From NCBI GenBank assembly GCA_030710605.1, contig CP092874.1, forward strand, positions 42,590,965 to 42,654,964: 64,000 bases of DNA, given 5' to 3'. Positions within the stretch are counted from its first letter, which is position 1; each line of letters opens with the position of its first letter. A program made the translations under genes and the position numbers. Origin of the DNA: Cordylochernes scorpioides (Eukaryota; Arthropoda; Arachnida; Pseudoscorpiones; Chernetidae). The notes beneath the pieces were generated by a model. It was not told where the DNA came from. It searched no databases and was given only the letters and a program-made list of their open reading frames with translations. Below, piece by piece: positions 9,744 to 20,628 of this stretch.

Positions 9744-10929
9744 CTACACATCACACAACACGAGGGGTGTTAGAATTCATAATATATTGGTAGATGTAAA
9801 TAGGTAGTATGTAAATGTTTGCCATTATACAACAGCAAAAAATGCCTTTCCTCCTTGTATTGATTCGCCATTAAAAAATAATGAAAAATGGAACCAAATA
9901 TTTACATGATTAAGGGAATGAGAAGAGAGATATTTTATATATACATATTTTGATTTGTATATATTGTAAGAATAATTCCCCAAGCCCTCTTTATGATAGT
10001 TATATATTGGGTTGTAATGAAAGTTCGTTCTGTTTTTGTATCCCTTTGTTTCATAACGTTTTTTTTTGTTATATAGTAAAGTTCGGAACATTTTTCCCCA
10101 TCCTTTCTCCATATAAATACAATCAGATAGATAGTAGAACCTTTCGTTTGTAATTTTTAATCCTCAAAGCTTGTAATAAATGGATTCATTTTTTATGATT
10201 TTGAAGTGATCTTATTTTAAGAAGTTTGATGTAATACGAACTGATTATCTTTATAAAAGAATAAATATTGTTAAGATTGTTCTTTTTGTGATTAGGTTTA
10301 TTTTTATATTCTCTTCGGAGATAGATTAAGGATTTTGTGCGTGTGAATTCTCCGATACTTTGTATGTGATATATATTATTTCTTACTTTACAATATAAAA
10401 ATGGAAGCATAGTTGGACTAATGACACATTTCATCGTAATGAATAAAAGAGATTAGGTTTGTTAACACATTAAAAATTTATTAATCTTCGGAAAAAAAGA
10501 AGCCAATAAGTAGCCAATGATGGTTATATATTACAAATGAAAACAACAAAACGCGAATGCTTCTTTACACAAATAAATCAAAATTCTGCTGTCCTTACTG
10601 CGATGAAAAATATTGGGGGGGGGGGGGGGGGGCTTGACTCATCAGTGGTGAACCCTCCCAGCGGTTTCGCCAATTTTTTTTTTTTTTTAATCTACCAGAC
10701 CGCTTCTTTAAAGCTCTAATACTATATTGGATCATTCTGCCTTTATATGCAACACTGATGGTTATATATCAAATTTGAAATATCACCATTAACTTAGCGA
10801 CCTCTATCATTGAAATTTATATGTTTTAAACGCTATATCTTGATAGGTAGATGTGTAGAAGGTGAAAGAGACCTGGGTTATCTATGTAGACTGTAGATTA
10901 ATGTAGATATGTAGAGAGTGAATAGGTAC
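9744..10929 (-). other. Intron of the KY/hillarin-type gene
   Basis: The donor is CAG|GTACCT at 10929 and the acceptor ...GATGTGTAG|ATGG at 9744, giving an 1186-base intron. It is AT-rich. It contains a dispersed repeat (about 10537-10735) that recurs at 36545-36690, and a run of 18 G. No other gene was seen inside. Confidence 0.75.
10537..10735 (+). repeat. Dispersed repeat, intronic copy, with poly-G run
   Basis: Contains GGTGAACCCTCCCAGCGGTT, then TCGCCAATTT and AATCTACCAGACCGC, shared with 36590-36650. This copy differs by an 18-base poly-G run (about 10615-10632) and a 13-base poly-T run. The repeat class is unknown to me. Confidence 0.6.
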
Positions 10930-11050
10930 CTGCTGTAGTTGCTTTCCATCTCATCATACGGGAAATGCGACCAGATGAGAACTTCTGGATCAGTCAGGAA
11001 AAAATGCTCATTCAGTTTCTTCTGGAATTTTCCAGTATGGTCCGTGTAGC
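10930..11050 (-). CDS. KY/hillarin-family protein, penultimate exon
   Basis: A 121-base exon encodes (G)YTDHTGKFQKKLNEHFF followed by LTDPEVLIWSHFPYDEM and ESNYSR. LNEHFFLTDPE...HFP is the junction that in KY/hillarin proteins follows the transglutaminase-like core and precedes WQLL. It has an acceptor ATGTTACAG|GC at 11051 and a donor CAG|GTACCT at 10929. Phases agree: two bases start the exon, 39 codons follow, and two bases remain for the Arg codon completed in the next exon. The catalytic Cys-His-Asp exons should lie upstream on the minus strand (higher coordinates). None was recognised; the LINE at 11585-15350 probably sits in the next intron. Confidence 0.85.
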
Positions 11051-11584
11051 CTGTAACATTCAAATATTTTAGAAAATATTCCAATAGGGGCATTGCATTC
11101 TGATACAAAATAGTAAATAAATTAATCGACTCGACGGTCGTTGGACGTGCGTCGCTTGGATCTGCTAACTCCAGTAGGCTTTGTCTACAAAACTTCTTCC
11201 TTGCCTGTTATAAAACTAACATATCTTTTATAAATAGCTTAAATCGAAAATAATACTGACTTTTGATCGTCAATTGCTGTTTGAGTTTTTGAAGGTTTTC
11301 TATTAAATATGTAAAATTTAGAAAATTAATTCTTTAATTGTAGAACGATTGGATGAATTATGCAAATATTTTACTGATAAATTTGATAACAATAAAAAAA
11401 AAACATTAAATAAACAAGATATAGGATATTTAGGGGAACAATAAAACTGATAAAGGATAATATAACAGAATTACTTAAAATTGTCAGAACATAAACAAAA
11501 TCGAAGAATGTATGCAAAATAACTTTACGGTAATCAATAACAATTTATCAAAGATAATTGGGCAGAGTTTAAGTAAAGATTCGT
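11051..11584. other. Presumed intron of the KY/hillarin-type gene
   Basis: No recognised gene. The reading frame of the exon stays open for about 165 bases upstream on the minus strand, but that stretch does not resemble the family. The sequence between 11220 and 11584 is AT-rich and featureless to me. Confidence 0.4.
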
Positions 11585-12370
11585 ATGCAGGATTACTTAC
11601 TCACACAAAAGGTAGGACAAAATACTAAGGAACAAACCACTATTATAACGGCTAATGAAAATCAAGCAATATCACAGGTACAACAAAAGGTAAATGAGGG
11701 TATCAAATTTCTTAGACAAGAGGGTAATAAAACAAGAATCAATAGAATAATAAATACAAGAAAAGGGACGATCCTTAAACTGCCTAATGATCAGAATATA
11801 GACAACTGATTGAAAGTATCAAGAAGCTTGACGAAATCAACCAAATCAGCAAAATATATAAGCCAAAACTAAGAGATCCTGAAAATTTATTTGAGTCGAT
11901 TAACAAAATAACAGATATAAAAAATTTGGTAACGATAATTTGTGAGATGAACCCAGAACTTTCTGGGCTAAATAATGAGATCAAGGTCTTATTTCCTATT
12001 AAATCTGTAAAGGCTGAGCAAGATGTAGTTCTGAGGGTCCCTCCGGGGGCCTATGCTAGTATTAACAAACTTGGCAAAATATATACTGATATCCAACGGT
12101 GCGATATTAGGTATAAAATGCTTGTTGGTCAATGCCAAAACTGTTACTTATTCCACCTTGGATATCGGAGCAGAAACTGCCCAATATAAAAAAATGCGTA
12201 AAATATGGAATGGAGGGACAGCATCACTGCTCCGAAATAATAAGATGCATCAATTGCTGCAAGCATCCTTATTTTAAGAACGGAAATTTAGGTCACAAAC
12301 CAAATACCCAAGCTTGCCCGATCTACGAAAGAGAGATAAAAACACGATGCAGCGTACCGACTATTTAACA
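11585..12370 (+). pseudogene. LINE-C ORF1 (gag-like, zinc knuckles)
   Basis: Fragments in three frames give a gag-like ORF1 of a non-LTR element. The N-terminal part is Gln/Asn/Lys-rich (11585-11809). A later frame has GQCQNCYLFHLGYRSRNCP (about 12126-12186), a CCHC zinc knuckle, followed in another frame by CVKYGMEGQHHC and CINCCKHPYFKNGNLGH. ORF1 proteins of this kind bind element RNA. Many stops and frame changes make it non-functional. Confidence 0.65.
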
Positions 12371-12409
12371 ATTCAAGAAAAAGAGAACAAGAATTAAAAC
12401 ACCATTTGA

Positions 12410-15072
12410 ATGCATATGAATGTAAGAAATAGAGCTACTGATAGAATTAAAATTATTCAACAAAATGTTAGGGAAAGCAATACCTGCATAAGTGAACTAT
12501 GTTCATACAAAAAATTAGAAACACAGACTTAATTTTGATACAGAAGTCTTATAAAATAAGAAATAATTTTTCCAGGAAACAATATAATATATCATCAGGA
12601 GAACAGTCCAAATATAAATGCAGCAATAATTGTTAGAAACAATGCGTTACAAATTAAACTCATAAAATAATTTACTAACTCCTTCGTCACAATCATTACT
12701 ATACAAACATAAAGTAAGAAACTTGCTATATCAAACATTTATATTCACCCTAATTCTATGAGAAAGCAGCACGAAACATTATTCAGAGCACTAACAAATT
12801 TATAAACACTCCCCTAATTATAAGTGGCGATTTTAACGCCAGATCGCCATAATGGTATGATACAACAAAAAATTACAACGGGCATAGATTGATCCCCATC
12901 ATTGACGAAACGAATTTAACCATACATAATAATAAATCCACTAGTGGGATTGATCTTACGCTGACTAACAAACAAGCCATAGCAGCTATCAGAGACTTGC
13001 ACACAGAACAAATATCGCAGATCTCTGATCATGTAGCAATAATCTATGAAGTACAAACAACTGATAATTTCACCACAGCTACTAATTATTCTACCTGGAA
13101 ATTCAGTGAAGAAAAAGCGAACTGGTCAAATTTTGGTCAGAATTTAAATAAAATTGGTCAAAATAATATTGAAAACCTTTTTAGATACAACAAATACAAG
13201 GAAAGACGTCGATAGCGCGGTAAAAGATTTTTCGAACACGCTCATTGAAGCAGCATATAATACTCTTAAACCAAGAAAAAATAAACCAATAAAAAAACAT
13301 AAACAGATAGTGGAACGCGGACTTGACACGTTTCGAGAACTATTGTAAATACCTCCGTAACTCCTATTATCGGGCAAAAAAATCCCTCTATCCTTATTGA
13401 ACAACTGTATAAAAGTGCAAAAAACAAATACGTTAGGGAAATAAATAAGGCTAAAAGAATGTCTTGGAGGTTTTTCTAAGAGAACATCAAATCAAAAAAC
13501 CCATTTGGAAATTTATACAGGGTATACAAAAATATTAAAAAGGGTTCTAACTGAAAGGGATTTTTGGGAATTTTAGAAGTGAATAAAGATGAAGAACGAT
13601 TCCAGAAGACACACAGCGGAACTTTTGAACAACCTTTTCCCCGATGATAGAGATAATGAACACACAACCTTCCACAAAAACATAAGGAACTATACCTTAG
13701 GATTTCATAATAAATAAAATATAATAATAATTCCCAATGAAGTAAATAGAATAATTGATGAGCTAAACTCAAAGAAAACGCCTGGAATTGAAAATATTTC
13801 TAACAATATGATAAAACATACTAAATAACTAATAGTTCCAATATTGGTGAAACTATTTCAAAAATGCTTAGATTTAAATTATTATCCGAATGAATGGAAA
13901 AAGTCAGAGGTAATAATTATTCCCAAACCAGGTAAAACAGACATGAAAAGTTATACAAGCTACAATCCCATTTGTCTTAACTCAAACATTTCCAAAATAT
14001 TTGAAAAAATAATTAACAACAAACTAATAAAATTTTATGAAGACTCGAATCTGCTTAACAATCGTCAACATTGATTTAGAAGATCAAAATCTACCATCTC
14101 TACATTAAATGAAATTGTCAAAATAGCTCTAGAACATAAAAACAAAGAATATACAGCTAAATCGCAGTTGATATAAGTGGAGCGTTCGACAATGCATGGT
14201 GGCCGATGGTGCTAAAAAGACTAGATGAGGACAACGTTAAAGCTTCAATAATAAAACTACTACAGTCTTTCTTTAATAATAGAAGAGTGAGAATTTTAGA
14301 TATTCATCAAATGAAACCCATAAAAATTAAGCAAGGGATGCGCACAGGGTGGGCCTATATTCCCTACAATATGGAATATTATTCAAAACGATTTATTGGA
14401 TAAATATTCAGAATCAAACAGTGAAATCATTGCTTATGCGGATGATATAACTGTGATATGTTGGGGAAACAACTTGACAAAACTTTGGAATACAAAACAG
14501 GAAAGGTCATGGGTAGAATATTAGACTGGTGTGGGAACAATAAGTTGACCGTATCTGAAGAGAAAACGAAAATCCTATACTTGTTCAATAGCAAAATAGC
14601 TGCAAAAATTCTGAACACTATCACTACCAATCGGATGGAAAAACTTAAGATTATGGGAATAACTTTTAAAAATCACAGAAATAAAAATAAACTGGATTTT
14701 GTGCCCCATATTGATAAGATTATTACTAAAACAGATAGAGCTAGTGGATACTTAATTGGATTAACGAGGAAAGCATGGTGACTGGATATTAAAAGAATAA
14801 TAGTACTTTATGAGGCATTGTTTCGAAGTACACTAACTTATGGTTCCGCGATCTGGTACAACTTTATACCCGAAAAAGCCAAAGATAAATTATACTCTCT
14901 GCAGAATAAAATTTTGAAGCACAGTACACAGGTTTATAATTCAACATCGTCAAACTGTACTCATATTGTTGCTAGAACACCAAAGCTCACGGATTTTATT
15001 GAAACAAATATACTAAAAATAAATATAAAAAATCAGATCAGACTTAAAGAAAAATTATATATAATTTTATGA
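12410..15072 (+). pseudogene. LINE-C ORF2: endonuclease and reverse transcriptase remnant
   Basis: The 5' part keeps endonuclease hallmarks (TSGIDLTLTNKQ and QISDHVAIIYE, about 12935-13050). The RT region follows: KKTPGIENISNNMIKH (13770), LVKLFQKCLDLNYYPNEWKK (13845), SYNPICLNSNISKIFEKII, and SEIIAYADDITVI (14435-14465) with an intact YADD box. The C-terminal part has KIMGITFKNHRNKN and LTYGSAIWYNF, the usual thumb signature of jockey/R1-like LINEs. More than ten stops or frameshifts are present. The 3' end is about 15300-15360. Confidence 0.75.
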
Positions 15073-15569
15073 ACCATAAATTGGTTCCATGGTGACTTCA
15101 ACACAAATTTGTTTAGAATTGGCAAAATCGTTCACCTGCATGCACTGGGGAAAATGAAAATCAAAACCCTAAATACCTTCTAATAAACTGTCCGTTAACT
15201 TATGATCTAAAGGAAGAAAACCGACTTTACCTGACAAATACAAAACAAATTGTTTACAATAAAGACCAATACATCAAGTTTAATAGATTCTGCAGGCTGT
15301 ATATTTCAAGGAGAAAGTATTCAATTCTTTCAATGAAGCCTGGTTGTAGAAATAAGTATTAGTAATAAAACAATTGGTATAACATTAATGGATATCATTG
15401 TTACATTAAGACCTTTGACCTAATATAAGTGATATATGAAATATTTCTGCCATAAAGCCCAATTTTCTTTGTTTATTTGGAATATTAAAAAATATAAAGA
15501 TATCATAAGCATAGGATTATATTTCAATGTGGCATTAATAAAATATTTAGCTTTTTATATTAATAAATA

Positions 15570-15729
15570 CAGTAGAATCTCCCTGTAAATGAAACCTAAT
15601 TTCAGAGCCAAAGTGTCCTTTAGGGAGAGGTGTCCTCTTGCCGTAAAATTGCTAAATAGTAAAAATGGTAATTTTGCAAATGAAAACTGTCCTTTGTAGA
15701 GAGGTATCCGCTAAAGGGAAGTTCTACTG
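15570..15729. mobile_element. Pogo/Tigger-type MITE
   Basis: A 160-bp element flanked by TA on both sides. Inverted ends are CAGTAGAATCTCCCT at the left and, as reverse complement at the right, CAGTAGAACTTCCCT. It has no coding sequence. The CAGTAGAA start is typical of pogo-like elements. It must be mobilised in trans. Confidence 0.7.
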
Positions 15730-16130
15730 TATGTACTAATTATTTTTAAAATACTTCCACAAACTTTAATTGAAGTAATAGACAAAATTAAATCATCAAA
15801 GTCTTCTAATGCAATTTATATCCCTACAATAAGGTTGCAAAAGTAGTTTTTATATAGTTTATTAATTAACTTTATTAACATCCTATAGCGCGCGATATTC
15901 CAAACTAAAGGATATTTTCGTCAAAACATTTATTTACATTTTAACCAATTGGCTATATTCAGGTTATACAATTCAATTATTTTACATAATTATCCAAAGA
16001 AAATTGGTCAAGGAGAAAAATATATAAAATATATTCCCTCAAAATTTCCTTTCCTCTCTTTCCCAGTTCAAAAGAGAGTTGTATATATATCTACAAAATT
16101 GATTAAAATTATTATATGTTTTTTTCTTAT
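15730..16130. other. AT-rich sequence without recognised features
   Basis: No gene or clear repeat was recognised. A short open stretch on the plus strand (15949-16146) has no family resemblance and overlaps the LINE tail on the other strand. Confidence 0.3.
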
Positions 16131-16266
16131 CTACGAATTGATGTAGCTGTCTGATTCCACCAATTTTCTTTTCCTATAATCCCGAAAAATTGGGCATTCC
16201 AGATGTTTCGAGTCTTGAATTTCTCCTCTGCAGAAGCATCCCGGTTCCTTCAGCGCGCAATTTAAA
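16131..16266 (-). pseudogene. LINE C-terminal zinc-motif fragment
   Basis: Minus-strand translation reads PGCFCRGEIQDSKHLECPIF followed by RDYRKRKLV. It matches the C-terminal cysteine/histidine motif of R1/jockey-type LINE ORF2 (C-x-C...H...C). A Tc1 element (16269) has inserted next to it at a TA, so only this fragment is left. Confidence 0.55.
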
Positions 16267-16268
16267 TA

Positions 16269-17621
16269 CACTGCTGGCCACCCAAATTGCAACACCAAGA
16301 AAGACAAGAGATAACACAACAAATTTCATTTTGTAGGTAACATGTTGACAAAGTATCGAATTATTAAATTTATAGACTTCTGCGGAGTGTGGTTCCTGTC
16401 AGAATTAGTAGCCAGAGTAGCCGCCATTGTTGATCACCGCTGCCACACGCCTCGGCATTGATTCAAAGAGACTTTAGATGTGGTCTTGGGTACAGCAAAC
16501 CAAGCCGCTTCCATACGTTGCCAAAGTTGATCTGGTGTGGCAGTTGGCGATGTAACATGGGTCAATCGTTGAGCAATCATGAACCACATGTTTTGTATCG
16601 GCGATAGATCCGGAAAACGAGTGGCCAGGGTAGCAATTCAATATGGCGATTGACGAAGAACCTCTGAACAATGCGTGCCACGAGTGGTCGTGCATTATCA
16701 TGTTGAAATATCGCTGTAGGCAAGCCCTTAAGGTAAGGAAGGACAACTAGTTCCAACACCTCGGAGATGTAGCGTTGGCTGTTTAAAGTACCAGCAAATC
16801 GTACTAGAGGAGTGCCAGAGTGATATCCAATACCGCCCTATACCATAATACCCGGTTCAGAACCAGTGTGGTAGTGCATAACGCAGCTGTTCAGCATCCG
16901 CTCTCCACGGTGTTTCCAGCCTCGAATCGGACCATCGTGGTGTTGCAGACAGAAGCGTGCTTCGTTAGTAAAGACAAATTCATTCCATTCTGCCCACCAC
17001 ATCCTTCTTTCATCGCACCATTAGCGTTGGACGAAGCAATGGACGTCTTGCAGACAGACCACTCTGCTGTAAACGACGTCGAATGGTACGCGCAGACCAT
17101 GTATGATGCGCTACAGACTGAATGTGCTGTGCTACGGTTTGTGATGTGACAGAGCGATCTGTCACTGCCATGCGCACAATTTACCTGTCAGTACGTTAAG
17201 TGGTGGACTGAGGTAGATGCGATCGAACACGTCGGTCCGTCGTACTTTCCTGCATCCAACGATCACATATCCGCATTACAGTTGTTTGGTCTCGCCCAAC
17301 ACGGCTACCGATTTCCCTGAAAAGTAATCCACAATCTCTGTAAGCCACTATCCTTCCTCTGTCGAACTCGGAAACTTGATCGAAAGATGATCGCTGTTTT
17401 CTACGAGGCATGATTGATCGTTTTTTTTTTTAAACTAAATAAAACAAAATTACCGAATTTGAAATCGTCGAAATCTCCAAGCCTTAAATAATGCTTTGTG
17501 CGCGTGATGTGCGTCTGCACTCAAATACAATTGCATATCTCACCTCCGCTAATGCATGTTGTGAATTTCATGTTAATTGCATGCTTCTTTCAGGGTGTTG
17601 CATTTACTGTGGCCAGCAGTT
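16269..17621 (-). mobile_element. Tc1-like transposon, decayed (Tc1-b)
   Basis: Bounded by TA at 16267-16268 and 17622-17623. Terminal inverted repeats of about 36 bp begin CACTGCTGGCCAC (left) and, as reverse complement, AACTGCTGGCCAC (right). The transposase lies on the minus strand. The left flank is a LINE tail. Confidence 0.8.
16398..17411 (-). pseudogene. Tc1-b transposase
   Basis: The N-terminal helix-turn-helix survives as an open stretch (17411-17196): MPRRKQRSSFDQVSEF ... IGSRVGRDQTTVMRICDRW, a Tc1 paired-like DNA-binding domain. Downstream, other frames keep ELVVLPYLKGLPTAIF and FQHDNARPL (16759-16577), the region of the second catalytic Asp. The end near 16400 still encodes an RRVAAVI-like C-terminus. 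Frameshifts and stops separate these parts, so no active enzyme is possible. It belongs to a different subfamily from the intact Tc1-a at 28136. Confidence 0.75.
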
Positions 17622-17623
17622 TA

Positions 17624-17899
17624 GTTTATTTATGAATAAATCATATTTGACAGAAAATTATAAAATTCATTTATATATTAAAAGATTTTATTATATTTTA
17701 TTAAGTTGTGTTAGAAAGGTTTTGTTATATGTTAACATGTATTTTACATTTATTTTTTTATTTATTAATCAACCAGGCGCGATATTGAAATATTTGCGCA
17801 TAATACAGAGGTCACAAAACAACAAATAATTAGAACTTAGAATTAAATATTTACAAACTTACATGTATTATTATACAAAGTTCATAATTTTTTTGAAGA
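17624..17899. other. AT-rich sequence without recognised features
   Basis: Right flank of Tc1-b. Nothing recognised. Confidence 0.3.
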
Positions 17900-18030
17900 A
17901 AAAAATGGCTAATGTAAGAGAGTTAAATAATTTAGATCAGGGAACAATCGATGTCTCACTTCTGCAAAGTTCGGACAGTCGTAGATGAGATGAAGAACAG
18001 GTTGTTCAGTTTCTCCGCAGGAAAAATTTG
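17900..18030 (-). pseudogene. LINE C-terminal fragment
   Basis: Minus strand reads FSCGETEQPVLHLIYDCPNF followed by AEVRHRLF, a C-x-C...H...C motif typical of LINE ORF2 C-termini. Nothing else of the element is evident. Confidence 0.45.
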
Positions 18031-18204
18031 GTGTATGTATATATGTATGTTACATACTTGTATGTTTAACTATAGAGTTTATCTGAAAGAAATTGGAAAA
18101 CCCTATGTCAAAACAAAATTATATACAATGGCAAATCGTAGTCTTTCATTAGAATTCGCGAAAAAGACGGCATACACTCATAGACAAAACTTAAAGAAGT
18201 AAAA

Positions 18205-18378
18205 GCTTCTGATTTCGCCCTTTTTTGTTTTTTAGAGCCACGATTCTGTTCACATTTGGTTATCTCGTGTGTCTTCAATAAAAGTCACTGTGTATCAAAT
18301 ACATTTCAGAATTATTGTCTGAGTCCCGATATACATGCTAAAAGGTACAACTTCATTGAGTTTGTCCATGAGTTTATA
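18205..18378. repeat. Repeat R, copy 1
   Basis: About 170 bp running from GTTCACATTTGGTTATCTCG to TTTGTCCATGAGTTTATA. A close copy is at 33785-33930 and a shorter related stretch is in a palindrome at 54151-54281 (CCCGATATA...GCTA.AAGGTACAAC). Its class is unknown. A TA-targeting transposon starts at its right end in both long copies. Confidence 0.65.
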
Positions 18379-18656
18379 TACACGGTAGGATCAAAAGGTT
18401 CCCGAACTTTTAAAAAATAAAATATAAAACAACTCTTGAAAAATGTAAAATCAATTTTACTATAAAGAACAAAGCCTAAACTATATTTTAATTTAGCAAC
18501 GCCAGTAAATGAGAATGCCTAGTTTACATTTTAGGTATATTTTTGTTGCAAGTATTTAGCTCGCGTCGGTTTCTCCATGGTCATCATTTGAGCAAAGGGC
18601 AAATATTAAATTTTGTGTAAAATTAAAAAAGGTCTTTAACAGAGACATTAACATTA

Positions 18657-19075
18657 ATGAATGAAGCTTATGAAGACGAAAAATTGTCACGAACGCAAGT
18701 TAATTTTTGGTATAAACGGTTTAAAGATGGACGTAAGAGCATCGCAGATGATTCAAGGTCAGGTCGGCCATTGACGTCAAAAACGGATCGCAATATTGAA
18801 CAGGTACGTGATTTAATTGTTGATGATAGAAAAATTACTAATGATAATATATCAGAAATACTTAGAATTTCGTATGGTAGTTGCCAAAAAATTATTGGTG
18901 AACATTTAAACATGAAAAAGTTCTGTGGTTATTTTGTCCCACAAAATTTAACAGATCAACAAAGAGAAACCAGATTATTAATTTGCAAAGAATCAATTAA
19001 AACTTCAAAAAAATGATTCTGATTTTTTAAAAACAATAATAACTGATGATGAAACATGGTGCCTTCTTTTTGATC
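18657..19075 (+). pseudogene. Mariner A1 transposase, N-terminal half
   Basis: The open stretch MNEAYEDEKLSRTQVNFWYK followed by RFKDGRKSIADDSRSGRP matches the mariner/SETMAR DNA-binding region, with the conserved F-K-x-G-R and SRSGRP boxes. A second helix-turn-helix follows (ITNDNISEILRISYGSCQKI). After a stop at 19014-19016, another frame gives IITDDETWCLLF, the first catalytic Asp box (normally TGDETW). Sequence then runs into the N gap at 19076. The stop, and the absence of the second half, make it non-functional as assembled. Confidence 0.75.
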
Positions 19076-19175
19076 NNNNNNNNNNNNNNNNNNNNNNNNN
19101 NNNNNNNNNNNNNNNNNNNNNNNNNNNNNNNNNNNNNNNNNNNNNNNNNNNNNNNNNNNNNNNNNNNNNNNNNNN
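19076..19175. other. Assembly gap (100 N)
   Basis: Exactly 100 N, the usual placeholder for a gap of unknown size. It lies in mariner A1, between its transposase and the family B fragment. Confidence 0.95.
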
Positions 19176-20198
19176 GTCCTCACATCTTGACTCTTTTTTT
19201 TTCTGTAAACGGTAATTTTTTTGTTTGTCATTTGCTCACATCTTATATTATGTCGTGCAGACCAAAGTGTCATAACTTCTCGAATAACACTGGTACACAC
19301 AATTTTACCCCTTATGTTTAGTCTATCGCTTTTCGCTCATTTGAAGAAATAGGATAAGGAATATTCTCTGTACACCCCCAACTCTAGAAATTTTGCGCAA
19401 AAAATATTGCAAAATGATTTTACTACCACGTTTTTCAACCCAAAAGGTCGGTTTAAAAATGATTTTTATTTGAGGGGATACATTTTCAAAATTGTGTACA
19501 ATATAATAAGCAATGATAACATTTGACAAGCCCATAGGATATTTGGAATAAAGTACGACAAATATATTTTGTCACTCCCCTCTATATTTCATTTGTTGGA
19601 TCATGACAAATATGCAGTTAAATAGTCCAGTGTCGCCAATCAGTCAAGAAACTACACATTCCTTAGAGCAAAATATCCTATTAGTAGTGACATCATAATT
19701 TTTGGTACTATATTAACATTTCAAAAAATCGTGTATTGATATCAGTAGTGATTTTCAAACATTCAATATATTTCACAAAACTCCATCTGAAATATAAATA
19801 TTTTTTGCTACGTGTTTAAATTTACATATACCTATTTTACATATCTCAGCTTGTATTTAAAAATCGTCAACTAATTCTACTAACTTTTGGCGAAATGGTG
19901 TTTTATTAATTTATCATTTGATATTATTAAGGTTCTTTCCTGGTATTCAAAAAGGAAAAATACGTGTCGATCAGTTATATTTTTTAATTTATAAAACAAT
20001 TTAGCCAATGAATCTCTGATTCTGGTAGAGCGCCATCTAGCGAATAAAATTGTAACTAAATTCAATTTCGAATTTTTCATTATTTGCCATAAAAATCAAT
20101 TGCATTCTGAACACAATGGTGTTTACCGCACTGCTCTAGCGCAAATATTCAGGGAGTTATTAATTTTTAAAGTTGTGCGGGACTTTTGGATCACCCTG
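19176..20198 (+). mobile_element. Family B DNA transposon, 3' part (copy B3)
   Basis: From GTCCTCACATCTTGACTC to the end GGATCACCCTG, followed by TA (20199-20200). It matches the 3' non-coding third of B2 (35368-36368). It is cut by the assembly gap at the left. No coding sequence remains. Confidence 0.75.
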
Positions 20199-20200
20199 TA

Positions 20201-20270
20201 TATACGGATAAAAGATTACATGAGGAGCTTCTTTAAAAAAAAGCTCCTCATGTAATATTTTATCCATATA
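20201..20270. repeat. Inverted repeat (hairpin) next to the B3 end
   Basis: Two arms of about 30 bases (20201-20230 and 20241-20270) pair almost perfectly. The core is ATTACATGAGGAGCTT against AAGCTCCTCATGTAAT, with a 10-base A/T loop. It starts exactly at the TA next to B3. Confidence 0.8.
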
Positions 20271-20543
20271 TATTTAAACTAAATTCTACTGAATTCATGT
20301 AGCCGACAAAATATAATGTTTGCCTTTTGCTCAAATGATGACATTGCAGAAACCGACGCGAGCCAAATACTCACAACAAAAATATGCCTAAAATATAAAA
20401 TACGCATGCGCATTTACTGGTGTTGCTAAATTATATTATAGTTTAGGCTTTGTTATTTACAGTAAAATTTATTTTATATTTTTCAAAAGTTATTGTTTAT
20501 TTTATTTTTTAAAAGTTCGGGAACCTTTTGATCCTACCGTGTA

Positions 20544-20628
20544 TATCCATGCTAGATCACAATATAGTTCTAGGTTTTGCCATTCTTTATGAGAGTAATC
20601 ATCATATATCCATGCTGGATCAAAAAGG
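20544..20628 (-). repeat. 68-bp satellite unit, isolated reverse copies
   Basis: Contains TCACAATATAGTTCTAGGTT and TCATCATATATCCATGCTGG, the reverse complement of the tandem array at 32646-33055. It flanks the right end of mariner A1. Confidence 0.7.

Larger units (their letters stand above)
18381..20541 (+). mobile_element. Mariner element A1 with long terminal inverted repeats
   Basis: Flanked by TA (18379-18380 and 20542-20543). Left end CACGGTAGGATCAAAAGGTT matches the reverse complement of the right end. Similarity between the ends continues inward for about 230 bp (18381-18618 versus 20300-20541), unusually long for mariner. The centre holds a transposase N-terminal half, an assembly gap and a family B fragment. 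Part of the element is therefore hidden or lost. Confidence 0.8.

Noticed and set aside
11107..11218. Open minus-strand stretch upstream of the KY exon (ARKKFCRQSLLELADPSD...)
   Set aside because: It is in frame and follows an AG, but it does not resemble the family, where a transglutaminase-like core should precede the exon. The acceptor at 11051 fits better.
16820..17149. 109-codon plus-strand open frame
   Set aside because: Antisense of the Tc1-b transposase.
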